Positions 36,491 through 45,529 of a stretch of 64,000 bases of DNA are shown here, in pieces; position 1 is the first letter of the stretch; each line of letters begins with the position of its first letter. The stretch is taken from assembly GCA_023268155.1 (NCBI GenBank), contig JALNKM010000001.1:341778-405777 (forward strand). The letters are read 5' to 3'. A program made the translations under genes and the position numbers. A model generated the notes under the pieces. It was not told the DNA's origin. It searched no databases and saw only the letters and a list, made by a program, of their open reading frames with translations. Source of the stretch: Candidatus Geocrenenecus huangii. Lineage in GTDB: Archaea; Thermoproteota; Nitrososphaeria_A; Caldarchaeales; Wolframiiraptoraceae.

Positions 36491-37846
36491 CTTATACACG
36501 CTTCTCTTACAGATCATCTAAAGATTAAGGGAAATCAGTTATTATTTGATGATGTTGATGTATTAAGCTTAGCTGAAAAATATGGAACTCCTGTTTTTGT
36601 ATTCTCTGAATCTAAGCTAAGAGAGAATGCGAGGTTTATTCAAGAATCCTTTAGAAGAGAATACGAGGAAACATACGTTCACTATGCCTTGAAAGCTAAC
36701 TCTATCTTATCCATCTTAAAGATTTTTAAAAGTGAGGGTTTGAAATGTGAAGTATCTTCCATGGGGGAATTGTATAAAGCTATTAAGTCCGGCTTTAAAC
36801 CCGAAGACATAGTTTACAATAGCCCAGGTAAGAGGATACGGGATCTCCATTATGCAGTTAAGAACGAGATAAATTGCATAAACGTAGATTCATTCTACGA
36901 ATTGGAGCTTCTCAACAATATTGCTGGCGAACTAGGTTTGAGGGCAAGTATATCGTTACGAGTAGTGCCAGAAGTTACGGTACCTACCTTGCAGACAGGA
37001 ATATCTAGATCTAAGTTTGGTTTTGAGATAGGAGAACTTCTTAAAGCATATCGTCGTGCATTAGAGCTCAAAAATATAGATGTGAAAGGTATACATGCTC
37101 ACATCGGCTCGCAAGTTTCGGATCTCACTTCATGGGAAAACGCCTCAAAAACAATTGTAAGAATTGTTAACCAATTATACGATAGTATAGGTTTAAAGTT
37201 AGAGCACATTAACCTCGGTGGAGGCATACCTGTAGATTATACTAGGACACTTATAGAAGAAGATAGGGAACTACCAACATATTACAGAACAAACTTTGAC
37301 GTATGTGAAATAGCTAAAACTATATCGGATAATCTAAGAAATCTAAAGTATGATGTGAAGCTATACATTGAGCCAGGTAGAAGTTTAGTTGCAGATGCAT
37401 GCGTACTTCTAACGAGAATTGTTAATTTTAAAGAGAGATCGTCAGGGGAGAGATGGCTTATCATAGATGCTGGCTTCAATGTATTGCCAAGTGCTAGGAT
37501 TTTAAGATGGTACTATCCTATAGTCAATGCTAGCAGAATAAGTGAGAAACATAATGTTAGATTCAGGATAGGTGGGCCATTGTGTGATGCTGAAGATGTT
37601 TATCATGATGTTGAAGGAGAAGAATACAATAGAGAGAAACTACCAAGATATAGATGTCTACCTGAAAAAACTTCGGTTGGAGACATACTGGCTTTTCTCC
37701 ATGTGGGAGCTTACGGTCCTGAAGTATTGATGAATTTTAATGGTATGCTGAAACCACCCTATATCATGATATTAAGAAGCGGTGATATCAAGATTATAAG
37801 GAGAAGTGATGAACTTAATGATCTGCTACTCTATGAAGAATTTTAA
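36491..37846 (+). CDS. PLP-dependent decarboxylase, LysA/ornithine-decarboxylase fold (fold III); start codon unclear
   Basis: About 450 residues. Conserved start region AEKYGTPVFVFSESKLREN, the PLP lysine in HYALKANSIL (about 36680), HIGSQVSDLTSWE, HINLGGGIPVDY, IEPGRSLVADA, the active-site cysteine in GGPLCDAEDVYHD and VGAYGPEVLMNFNG. In DAP decarboxylase the cysteine motif is C-E-S-G/S-D; here CDAED makes DAP uncertain, so another diamino or amino acid may be used. No ATG, GTG or TTG occurs in frame between the in-frame TGA at 36488 and the PLP lysine. GGGGGGATGA (36481-36490) precedes the frame; an ATG at 36487 is one base out of phase. Its stop overlaps the convergent livG-type stop by four bases (TTAA). 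Confidence 0.8.
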   Translation, partial: LIHASLTDHLKIKGNQLLFDDVDVLSLAEKYGTPVFVFSESKLRENARFIQESFRREYEETYVHYALKANSILSILKIFKSEGLKCEVSSMGELYKAIKSGFKPEDIVYNSPGKRIRDLHYAVKNEINCINVDSFYELELLNNIAGELGLRASISLRVVPEVTVPTLQTGISRSKFGFEIGELLKAYRRALELKNIDVKGIHAHIGSQVSDLTSWENASKTIVRIVNQLYDSIGLKLEHINLGGGIPVDYTRTLIEEDRELPTYYRTNFDVCEIAKTISDNLRNLKYDVKLYIEPGRSLVADACVLLTRIVNFKERSSGERWLIIDAGFNVLPSARILRWYYPIVNASRISEKHNVRFRIGGPLCDAEDVYHDVEGEEYNREKLPRYRCLPEKTSVGDILAFLHVGAYGPEVLMNFNGMLKPPYIMILRSGDIKIIRRSDELNDLLLYEEF

Positions 37847-38613
37847 CCTCCGAGATACGCCTCCTTAACTTTGGGATCCTCTATTATCTCTTCAGGTTTT
37901 CCTTCAGCTATGATTTCACCCCTGTTCATGACGTACACCTTATCCACTATATCAAAGAGCAAATCCAATCTATGCTCTATAATAAAGAAAGTCAACCCCT
38001 TCTCATTTCTCAGCTTTAAAATATTCTTAAACAATTCTTTGGCTAGAGAGGGTGCTAATCCTGCTCCAGGCTCATCCAGTAAAAATAGCTTCGCGTCGCT
38101 TGCAATAGTTCTAGCTAACTGTAATAACTTCATTTGACCACCTGAAAGATCCGATGAGAACTTGTCGTAGGAATTTACCAGCTGAACATCTTCTAGTAGA
38201 GGCAATATCTGCTGAGCATTTCTTATTTCTTGGATGAACCATCTTCTTCTGAAAGGTGCCGTAAGGATTTTTTCTCCAAGCTGTTCTTTAAGTGATAGCA
38301 TCGTATTTTCTAGTACAGTCATTCCTTTAAATATTCTAGGTATCTGGAAAGCGTAACACATCCCTAACTTAAAACGCTCATGAGGAGACATCCTATCTAT
38401 TCTTAAGCCTCTAAAGAATATCTGTCCACTATCAGGATGCAGTACTCCACTTATAAGATTGAAGAGAGTGGTTTTCCCGGAACCGTTTGGTCCGATTAGG
38501 CCGATTATAGATCCTTGAGATATTCTTAATGAAACGTTTTTAACAGCTTTCAAACCGCCGAAACTTTTTGTTACTTCCTGAAGAGATAATATAGTTTCAG
38601 GCATTTCCATCAC
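37843..38613 (-). CDS. livG: Branched-chain amino-acid-type ABC transporter ATPase (LivG-like), system 1
   Basis: 256 residues. Walker A GPNGSGKTT, signature LSGGQMKL, Walker B LFLLDEP with the family-typical GAGLAP continuation, and switch IIEHRLDLLFDIVDKVYVM. The C terminus (KVKEAYLGG) is the usual LivG end. It is the last gene of the minus-strand cluster K-H-M-F-G and lies four bases after livF. LivG and LivF form the ATPase pair that powers uptake through LivH/LivM. Ligand specificity is set by the binding protein at 41450-42724. Confidence 0.9.
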   Translation of the reverse strand: MMEMPETILSLQEVTKSFGGLKAVKNVSLRISQGSIIGLIGPNGSGKTTLFNLISGVLHPDSGQIFFRGLRIDRMSPHERFKLGMCYAFQIPRIFKGMTVLENTMLSLKEQLGEKILTAPFRRRWFIQEIRNAQQILPLLEDVQLVNSYDKFSSDLSGGQMKLLQLARTIASDAKLFLLDEPGAGLAPSLAKELFKNILKLRNEKGLTFFIIEHRLDLLFDIVDKVYVMNRGEIIAEGKPEEIIEDPKVKEAYLGG

Positions 38614-38617
38614 TATA

Positions 38618-39364
38618 TTAAGCTTCTCTCACTCTTCCAAAAAATGCATCCTCCAATAATTTGAAGTCTTTAGTAAATTTGTCTGATGGCCCCTCTAAGA
38701 CTTTTCTTCCAGACAGAAGCACGTACAAATAATCTGCAATATTTATTGCAGCTTTAACATTTTGCTCGATAAGCATAACCGCAACACCTGATTGATTTAT
38801 TTCTCTAATCTTGTTTAGTATGAAGTTGGATAAAGCTGGAGAGAGCATCGCAGTAGGCTCATCGAAAATTATCAATTCAGGCTCTGTTATAAGAGCTCTA
38901 GCCAATGCCACCATTTGTCTTTCTCCTCCGCTTAATAGTTTTACCTTTTCATACTCTCTATTTTTCAAATTTGGAAATATTTGAAGAACGTATTCTAACA
39001 TATCCCTAAAAGTTTTCTTATTTTTGTAAGCTTTCTTAGTATTAAAGAAGGATATCTCTAAGTTTTCTCTTACAGTAAGATTCTCGAATACATTTGAGGT
39101 CTGGGGGATCATCTGCATGCCTAACATAGTCTTTTCCTCAGCCATCATCTTTGTCACATCAATATCCTTAAAGATGATCTCTCCAGAGAAAACAGATGCT
39201 AAATTGAAGATCGCTTTTGCAAGAGTACTTTTTCCACTTCCGTTTGGCCCCACAATTAATGTAAGAGTGTCTCTTGATAATAGGACGGATACGTCATGTA
39301 GTATTACGTTTTTTCCGTAACCTGCATATAGATTTGAGACACGAAGAATATGGTCTTTAGTCAT
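38618..39364 (-). CDS. livF: Branched-chain amino-acid-type ABC transporter ATPase (LivF-like), system 1
   Basis: 248 residues. Walker A GPNGSGKST, signature LLSGGERQMVALARAL, Walker B LIIFDEPTAMLSP and VMLIEQNVKAAINIADYLYVL, the LivF pattern. The gene sits between livM and livG with gaps of only 4-6 bases, so it belongs to one operon. Nothing is missing; length is normal. Confidence 0.9.
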   Translation of the reverse strand: MTKDHILRVSNLYAGYGKNVILHDVSVLLSRDTLTLIVGPNGSGKSTLAKAIFNLASVFSGEIIFKDIDVTKMMAEEKTMLGMQMIPQTSNVFENLTVRENLEISFFNTKKAYKNKKTFRDMLEYVLQIFPNLKNREYEKVKLLSGGERQMVALARALITEPELIIFDEPTAMLSPALSNFILNKIREINQSGVAVMLIEQNVKAAINIADYLYVLLSGRKVLEGPSDKFTKDFKLLEDAFFGRVREA

Positions 39365-39370
39365 TCCAAA

Positions 39371-40435
39371 TCACTGATGAGGTGACTCCTTTTTAAGGTT
39401 AACCACCTTCTTGATGTGTGCTTCAAAGACCTGTCTAGCAGGCGTATCTAATGGTTTCTCGGGGAAGATCCCCCTCGGCTTATACATTATAATCAATAGT
39501 AATAAAATCATAAAGATCGTCCCTCTGAGATAGCTAACATCAAAGGGTAGAGACAGCCAATAGCTTGGTATACGTCTCAACCCTCTATCTATTATGACCA
39601 TTACAAGAGCTCCTACAACAACACCTTTATTGTTCGCTAAACCTCCTAGTAAAAGCATCAACCACGAATACATAGTCCACACTATGATAAAATCATCTGG
39701 ATAAACAAATCCTATGAAGAAAGCATATAAACATCCTGCTACTGCTGAGATGGATGAAGCAAACATTAAGACTTCGGCCTTAAATCTTTTTACATCTTTT
39801 CCTAGAAGCTGTGAGGCTAACTCATCATCTCTAATAGATTTTATAACTCTCCCATAAGGTGAATTCACAATTCTCTGGATGAAGAAGTAAGATAGGTATG
39901 CGATTACTCCAGATAATATTGAGTACAGTACCTCTTTTATCAATGTATCTCCAACGGAGATAAAGGGGTTCGGGATCCCTCCTATCCCATCAGTACCACA
40001 TACGATGTTAGGCTCAGTTCTAACAAAGACTCTGCTAAGCTCAGCAACTATTAACAAACTTATTGCTAGATAGTCACCTCTAAGTTTAAGAGATGGATAT
40101 GAGAGCATATAGCCGATAATTGCTCCAACAATCCCTGAAAATATTAGAGACGCGATAAAGATTATCATTAGAGTTATTGGTTCTTGAAGACCTACGAGTA
40201 TTCTCTGTGTTGATGCAACAGCTGAGCATAAGGGCTCATCGATCCGGAATAGGATATGCATTATTCTAGGCACAAACGTCCCAGCGACATATGCACCTAA
40301 GGAGAAAAAGAATACCTTACCAAAGTTTGGGATGCCTGTGAATCCATATTCCAGATTCAGACTTAAAGATAACATCACATATATGCTGAAGAAGGTTAAA
40401 GTGGTAGATAAAAGGGTTGCTAGTTCAGAGAACAT
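39371..40435 (-). CDS. livM: Branched-chain amino-acid-type ABC permease (LivM-like), system 1
   Basis: 354 residues, eight or more membrane helices. LivM signatures are GFTGIPNFGKVFFFSLGAYV near the N terminus, YPSLKLRGDYLAISLL, SPYGRVIKSIRDDELASQLL (the EAA-type loop contacting the ATPase) and LLLGGLANNKGVVVGALV. The ATG overlaps the livH stop (TAATG, one base). Ends in TGA, which shows that TGA is an ordinary stop in this genome. Confidence 0.9.
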   Translation of the reverse strand: MFSELATLLSTTLTFFSIYVMLSLSLNLEYGFTGIPNFGKVFFFSLGAYVAGTFVPRIMHILFRIDEPLCSAVASTQRILVGLQEPITLMIIFIASLIFSGIVGAIIGYMLSYPSLKLRGDYLAISLLIVAELSRVFVRTEPNIVCGTDGIGGIPNPFISVGDTLIKEVLYSILSGVIAYLSYFFIQRIVNSPYGRVIKSIRDDELASQLLGKDVKRFKAEVLMFASSISAVAGCLYAFFIGFVYPDDFIIVWTMYSWLMLLLGGLANNKGVVVGALVMVIIDRGLRRIPSYWLSLPFDVSYLRGTIFMILLLLIIMYKPRGIFPEKPLDTPARQVFEAHIKKVVNLKKESPHQ

Positions 40436-41367
40436 TACGCCTCACCTCTCTTAAAAATAAACCTATAAATATTCACTGCGATAGGTTTAAAGGGTATTAC
40501 TTCAGCTCTTATAAATAATGCTATCAACATTATTAGAAGCATTATCAGTGGTTTATAGGCTAGAGATATATTGAATACTCGATAAGCGATGAGCATAAGA
40601 AGATTTTCTCCGATTCCAAGCAAATATCCTCCAACTATCGCTCCAGGTATGCTAACTAGACCTCCGACGATAACTGCTGCAAAAGCAGGAAGGAGAAGCC
40701 CCCATCCGGTAGTTGGTGTCACTGTTGAGTAGATTGACCAGAGCGAGCCTATAATTCCCGCAGGGATACCTACTAAGACGCATACAAATCTTCTCACCAT
40801 ATATACCTTTACACCACTTAATCGTGCTAACTCAAAGTTATCCCACATAGCTCTGATCTGCTTCCCTAACAGTGTTTTCAGTAGTATGAAGTGGAATGTC
40901 ACCATCATCAACAAGGTTACAAGTATAGCGACAACATCTAAGTCAGTTATCACCAATGTATCGTAGACGAGTATAGTTCTTGAAGCATAGGCTGCCTTAA
41001 TTATGACTACATTATTTATTGAGGCGAATATGTAAACAATGTATCTAACCAGGAGACCGGCTGCTATACCTGCAAGCATAAGCTGAATTATTGTTGCACC
41101 CCTTTTAGTTAACGGTTTGTAAACTAGTTCATCAACTAAGATAGATACGAGTATGGCTGAAGCCAGTGATATCGGAAAACATAACAAAACATTAATGAAG
41201 TACCTAGAGGAGAGCACGGCGGTTACGTATGCTGATATGGTTACATATTCAGCATAAGCCCAATTATATATTCTGATCGAGCCGAGTGTAATAGTAAGTC
41301 CATATGCCATTAGTGCGTATAGACTTCCTGTAACTATACTTGAGATAACTGCTTGAAGGAACTCCAA
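40435..41367 (-). CDS. livH: Branched-chain amino-acid-type ABC permease (LivH-like), system 1
   Basis: 310 residues, about eight membrane helices. It has the LivH pattern: GSLYALMAYGLTITLGSIRI, YAEYVTISAYV, KQIRAMWDNFELARLSGVKV and FAAVIVGGLVSIPGAIVGGYLLG. The partner permease LivM follows with a one-base overlap. The binding-protein gene is 82 bases upstream. Confidence 0.9.
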   Translation of the reverse strand: MEFLQAVISSIVTGSLYALMAYGLTITLGSIRIYNWAYAEYVTISAYVTAVLSSRYFINVLLCFPISLASAILVSILVDELVYKPLTKRGATIIQLMLAGIAAGLLVRYIVYIFASINNVVIIKAAYASRTILVYDTLVITDLDVVAILVTLLMMVTFHFILLKTLLGKQIRAMWDNFELARLSGVKVYMVRRFVCVLVGIPAGIIGSLWSIYSTVTPTTGWGLLLPAFAAVIVGGLVSIPGAIVGGYLLGIGENLLMLIAYRVFNISLAYKPLIMLLIMLIALFIRAEVIPFKPIAVNIYRFIFKRGEA

Positions 41368-41449
41368 CTACTACTCACCTTTTTTCCTAATAAGCCCTAC
41401 ATGAATAAAAACAAATAAAAAATAAAGATTTTGAAGTAAAAAGTATACG

Positions 41450-42724
41450 CTAGCTGGAGATCATAAGTTCGTTTGTAGCTCCGCTCCATCCGCCAATAAC
41501 TTGGAAGTCATAGTATCCATTCATCTTCTCCACCTGCCATATCTGATAATCTTGGAGTGCTCGGTCACCGTTTAGATCAAGAGTTGTTAAACCGGTCGCA
41601 CCAGTATACTTACTTGCTAAGTTCACAAAGAATTTTGTTAGAACATCCGCATCAGCGCTTCCTGTACTTAGGATAGAAATTGCAACTAACCATAAAGCAT
41701 CATATGTATAGGCTCCGTAAGCTTTCGGCTCCCTACCATATCTCTCTTTGAACTTCTGTGTAAACTTCTTCATAAGCTCATTCTCGGTCAATGATGCAGG
41801 ATAAGCTCCCGTCAGCTTCACTTTAACAAGGAAATCAGCGATCTCAGTTGGTCCAGCTGGTGGGAGTAGACCGGGGCCCTTCAAGGATTCACTTGAAAAC
41901 CATTGCACATTAGAGAGAGAGGGGTCTACTCTTGCTTTATCAAACATCTTTATTGCTTCATAATTGAAAGCAATTATAAGTACAGCTGTCTTATCTTCGC
42001 CTAGTTCTTTAACCATTCCGCTCAATTGTAAGACTTCACTAGAGTAATCTGGGAGATCTGGAGTGTAAGCTAATGATTTAATCGTGCCTCCTAATTTTTT
42101 GAACTCTTCTTCAAAATATTTGAAGACGCCTGAACCATATGGGTCATTTCTGTAGATTGCAGCTACTTTATTGTACCCTGAACGCCATATCAAATGCGCA
42201 ATTACTCTACCTTGAATGCTGTCTGGAGCCTGCATCCTAAATAGATAATCATTCGGAATCGAGAGAAGAGGAGACGTTGAAGAGACACTTACAGTAAAGA
42301 TCTTGTGACTATCTATATAGCTTTTGATACCATTTGCTTGTCCACTCCATAGATGTCCAACTATTATCTTTATGCCTTTTCCCCCTAGTGATTGTGCTGC
42401 GGCAACAGCTCCCTCAACAGTTGTCTTAGAATCTTCAATTTCAAGTTTAAAACTTACTGGAACATTAACTTCTTTCAGGAAGCTATTTATTTCGTCTATC
42501 GTTAGAAAACCTGCATCTCTAACTTCGATACCATAATCAGCTCCCTCACCTGTAAGGTCTGCAATCATTCCAATAGTGTATTCTTTCTTACCTTCTGCAG
42601 GTGTAATAGCTGAGATACCGAGATAGTAGGAAAGTCCGAAACCTATTGCAGCCCCTAACAATAAACCTACGATGGTAAAGACGATTATCTTAAAAGTGGT
42701 AGATACTCCGGATTCCTTCATCAT
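41450..42724 (-). CDS. livK: ABC transporter substrate-binding protein (LivK/type 1 periplasmic-binding fold), system 1
   Basis: 424 residues. An N-terminal hydrophobic segment (about 10-37) acts as signal or membrane anchor; no lipobox or Tat motif is visible. The mature part shows the Leu/Ile/Val-binding fold: YTIGMIADLTGEGADYGIEV, DSKTTVEGAVAAAQSL, GVFKYFEEEFKKLGG and AYGAYTYDALWLVAISIL. It delivers ligand to the LivHMFG complex encoded downstream. A TATA box 24-31 bases before the ATG marks its promoter. The ligand is probably an amino acid or small amide but is not decided by the sequence. Confidence 0.88.
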   Translation of the reverse strand: MMKESGVSTTFKIIVFTIVGLLLGAAIGFGLSYYLGISAITPAEGKKEYTIGMIADLTGEGADYGIEVRDAGFLTIDEINSFLKEVNVPVSFKLEIEDSKTTVEGAVAAAQSLGGKGIKIIVGHLWSGQANGIKSYIDSHKIFTVSVSSTSPLLSIPNDYLFRMQAPDSIQGRVIAHLIWRSGYNKVAAIYRNDPYGSGVFKYFEEEFKKLGGTIKSLAYTPDLPDYSSEVLQLSGMVKELGEDKTAVLIIAFNYEAIKMFDKARVDPSLSNVQWFSSESLKGPGLLPPAGPTEIADFLVKVKLTGAYPASLTENELMKKFTQKFKERYGREPKAYGAYTYDALWLVAISILSTGSADADVLTKFFVNLASKYTGATGLTTLDLNGDRALQDYQIWQVEKMNGYYDFQVIGGWSGATNELMISS

Positions 42725-42747
42725 AAATACAATAAGAAGAAAAGAAT

Positions 42748-42755
42748 ATTATAAA
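42748..42755 (-). promoter_or_regulatory. Predicted TATA box of system 1 livK
   Basis: On the minus strand TTTATAAT (AAGCTTTATAATATT) lies 24-31 bases before the livK ATG at 42724, consistent with a leaderless transcript. Confidence 0.6.
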
Positions 42756-43153
42756 GCTTCTGTTTTGCTTAAGATTCTTCCGGACAATATCAGAGCTTTG
42801 ATATCTAAAATTCTGAGCATTAGATTTATGAGTTTAGTGTGATATGCGAACTTGTGAAACCTATATTTTCTTAAAAAAGCTAGTACAGGTAGATTGGATT
42901 TGAAGCGCCGAACTTAAATTAGTTAATAGCTTCCCATCATTACTATACTATGTAAACTTTGTAAATAATTGGAAGAAGTCTTCTTGCAATCGTAGAACTT
43001 TACAGTAAATGTAAATTTAGATAAGAACACAATATAGCATTCAAAACGTTTCCCACTTTTTGAAAGTCAATACTTTTCTACTTTTACTCTTAATAAAGTA
43101 ATCATTTTAAGGCTTAAATAACGTCAGACTAGCTTATAACTTTTACAGTTAAA

Positions 43154-43163
43154 TTTTTATATA
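43154..43163 (+). promoter_or_regulatory. Predicted TATA box of system 2 binding-protein gene
   Basis: TTTTTATATA lies 23-32 bases before the ATG at 43186, the spacing for a leaderless archaeal transcript. Confidence 0.6.
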
Positions 43164-43185
43164 GTTTTCTCATTATTAGATACTT

Positions 43186-44592
43186 ATGAGTAAAAAAACT
43201 GGAAGAAGAGATTTTCTGAAAGGATTAGTAAGTGGGCTCGTAGTAGGAGGTATTGCAGGAGTAGCTGGAACAGAGATTTATAGAGGTTTAGCTCCTCCAC
43301 CGCCGCCAGTTAGAGAAGAGATACCCACAACTCCCATTAAGGCAGGTATTCAAGCATATCTTACTGGTGGGGGAGCTCTATGGGGTAAACCGATGATGCA
43401 GGGAGCCATACTAGCCATTGAAGAAATAAATGAACGTGGGGGTATTCTGGGGAGAAAGATAGAGTATGTTGTGAAATCAGAAACGTCTCCTGAAGAAACA
43501 GTTAGAGAATATAGAACTCTTGTACTAGATGAGAAGATAGATTTCTATGTAGGGTTAATATCATCTTCGAATACTCCGGCAGTAGGCCCGGTAGCAGAAG
43601 AACTTCAAACTCTAACGTTCTTTGTAGATGGATGCACAGACTTCTTGTTTGAGTCAGTCGTCCCAGACCCAAGATTCTGCTTTAGAATCACAAATATTCA
43701 ATCAGCAGATGGGGTTGCAGCAGCAATAGGAGCCATCAAACTTCTTAATCTAACAGAGAAGGATAAAGTAAGGATCGCACATATCCATCCAGACTATGCT
43801 TATGGTAGAAATGCGCATGCTCATATGCAGATAACATTTGAGAAAGTTTTGGGTAAGGATAGGGTAGAGGTAGTCTATGAAGCTTTTCCAGGTCTTTTCA
43901 AAATTACTGATTTCTCACCATACATAACGGAGATCATCGCAAATAGGCCAGATATACTGGCTTCTTCACTTTGGGGCGCCGATGTTGTAAACTTCTACAA
44001 ACAAGCAATTGGTTATGGATTATTTGAGAAGATGAAGTATGTTTCATGTATAGCTCATGCGGCGAGCCCTGCTGAAGCCGTGAAGGACTTCCCCGATGGA
44101 CATATCGCAGGAGTACATGCTAACTACTTCTTCCTATACCCAGAATGGGATAAATATCCTATAAACAAGTCGTTCGTGAATAACTACTATCGTAGATGGG
44201 GGACATATCCAGATAGCCCGTCTGAAGGTGCATATGTTGCAGTATACTTGTATAAGAATGCAGTTGAGAAAGCATACACGATGATTGGAAGATTCCCTGA
44301 AGTAGACGATATAATAAGGGCATTAGAAGGTATGACGATATACGGTCCTGCAGGACCAATACACGTAAGAGCCGAAAAACCGAATAAACATCAATGTTAT
44401 AAAGATGGGATAGTAGGGATCTCCAAATATGATCCACGATTCGGGTTCAGCGTTCTAGATAAACCAATAGTGATACCCATATCCAAGATAACCGTTCCAG
44501 AAGGATGGGAAGGAACCCCCGATCCTAAAGCAGGCACTCTTGCATATAGCTGGATTAGGGAAACATGGAGAGAAGGCGTGGTACCAGTATAA
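43186..44592 (+). CDS. Tat-exported ABC substrate-binding protein (amidase/urea-type LivK family), system 2
   Basis: 468 residues. The N terminus has a twin-arginine signal (GRRDFLKGLVSGLVVGG), so the folded protein is exported by Tat, unlike the system 1 protein. The mature part is a type 1 binding fold: IKAGIQAYLTGGGALWGKPM, AILAIEEINERGGILGRKIE, and VAEELQTLTFFVDGCTD. It resembles the AmiC/FmdD/urea-short-chain-amide group of LivK relatives more than true Leu/Val binders. The four transporter genes follow immediately. Overlapping downstream frames begin about 40 bases later. Confidence 0.87.
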   Translation: MSKKTGRRDFLKGLVSGLVVGGIAGVAGTEIYRGLAPPPPPVREEIPTTPIKAGIQAYLTGGGALWGKPMMQGAILAIEEINERGGILGRKIEYVVKSETSPEETVREYRTLVLDEKIDFYVGLISSSNTPAVGPVAEELQTLTFFVDGCTDFLFESVVPDPRFCFRITNIQSADGVAAAIGAIKLLNLTEKDKVRIAHIHPDYAYGRNAHAHMQITFEKVLGKDRVEVVYEAFPGLFKITDFSPYITEIIANRPDILASSLWGADVVNFYKQAIGYGLFEKMKYVSCIAHAASPAEAVKDFPDGHIAGVHANYFFLYPEWDKYPINKSFVNNYYRRWGTYPDSPSEGAYVAVYLYKNAVEKAYTMIGRFPEVDDIIRALEGMTIYGPAGPIHVRAEKPNKHQCYKDGIVGISKYDPRFGFSVLDKPIVIPISKITVPEGWEGTPDPKAGTLAYSWIRETWREGVVPV

Positions 44593-44629
44593 GCTTATTA
44601 GAGTCTATAACCCTAGAGAAACGATAGAC

Positions 44630-45529
44630 ATGCTCGAGATAATGGATCTACTAGTAAGAATCTACAATATTTTTTTCGGTGCCTCGGTGTTATTCCTAAT
44701 AGCGGTGGGGTTAAACATCATTTACGGTGTCATGAAGATCGTTAACCTCGCACATCCAGCATTCTTCGTATTAGGATGTTATACGATTGCGGGAACGGGC
44801 ATGGGGGTAATGATAAACATATTCGGTTCATCTATCATACCACTACTCATAACACCTCCACTCCTCGCTGCTTTCGTAGTAGCAGTCTCCTCTCTACTGA
44901 TATTTCCACTATTTCTATTTATTAGTGGGAAAGGAGACGAGGTACAGCTCCTTATAACCTATGGACTTCTCTTGATATTCGAAGACATATTTAGATTGAT
45001 CTGGGGCTCCGAACCGCTTAGGGCATCTCAACCTTTTGAATTAGCGGGCTCCTTATCTATAGGTGAATACTTAATACCCGTCTACAACATTTACGTAATT
45101 ATCTCGGCATTGGTTATTGCTTTGATCTTATGGATATTCTTATTTAAGAGCAAATCTGGGCTACTCCTAAGAGCTTCTTCAATGGACATCGAGATGGCGG
45201 CAGCTCTAGGTGCTAACGTCAAGAAAGTCTTATTGTTAACTGTACTGATTGCAAGCTTCCTCGCAGGGTTAGGTGGAGGACTATTCATCCCATCTGCATC
45301 TGCAATGTTAGGAATGTCTGTAGAATTTTTGGTCTTAGCATTCGTCGTCGTGGTTATAGGGGGCCTAGGCAGTTTCCTGGGATCCCTAGTAGGAGCCTTC
45401 ATAGTGAGCGTGCTTAGAACAATTACCTTAATCCTGTTCCCAGAGCTAGAGCTTGCACTAATCTACATCGTCGCTATAATCATACTTACATTGAAACCCG
45501 AAGGGCTTGGAGGTGGAAAAAAGTGGTAG
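44630..45529 (+). CDS. livH: Branched-chain amino-acid-type ABC permease (LivH-like), system 2
   Basis: About 299 residues, eight or so membrane helices: GLNIIYGVMKIVNLAHPAFF, SSMDIEMAAALGANVKKVLL (ATPase-contact loop), SVEFLVLAFVVVVIGGLGSF. The frame is open upstream to 44540, but those codons overlap the binding-protein gene, and ATG at 44630 starts just before the first helix, so it is chosen. The stop overlaps the livM start by a few bases (45523-45529). Confidence 0.88.
   Translation: MLEIMDLLVRIYNIFFGASVLFLIAVGLNIIYGVMKIVNLAHPAFFVLGCYTIAGTGMGVMINIFGSSIIPLLITPPLLAAFVVAVSSLLIFPLFLFISGKGDEVQLLITYGLLLIFEDIFRLIWGSEPLRASQPFELAGSLSIGEYLIPVYNIYVIISALVIALILWIFLFKSKSGLLLRASSMDIEMAAALGANVKKVLLLTVLIASFLAGLGGGLFIPSASAMLGMSVEFLVLAFVVVVIGGLGSFLGSLVGAFIVSVLRTITLILFPELELALIYIVAIIILTLKPEGLGGGKKW

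Larger units (their letters stand above)
42725..43185. other. Divergent control region between the two Liv-type transporter operons
   Basis: 461 bp of AT-rich non-coding DNA with a TATA box for each operon at its ends and no ORF. Its length exceeds what two leaderless promoters need, leaving roughly 380 bp that could hold regulator sites. I did not find a convincing palindrome. Confidence 0.55.
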
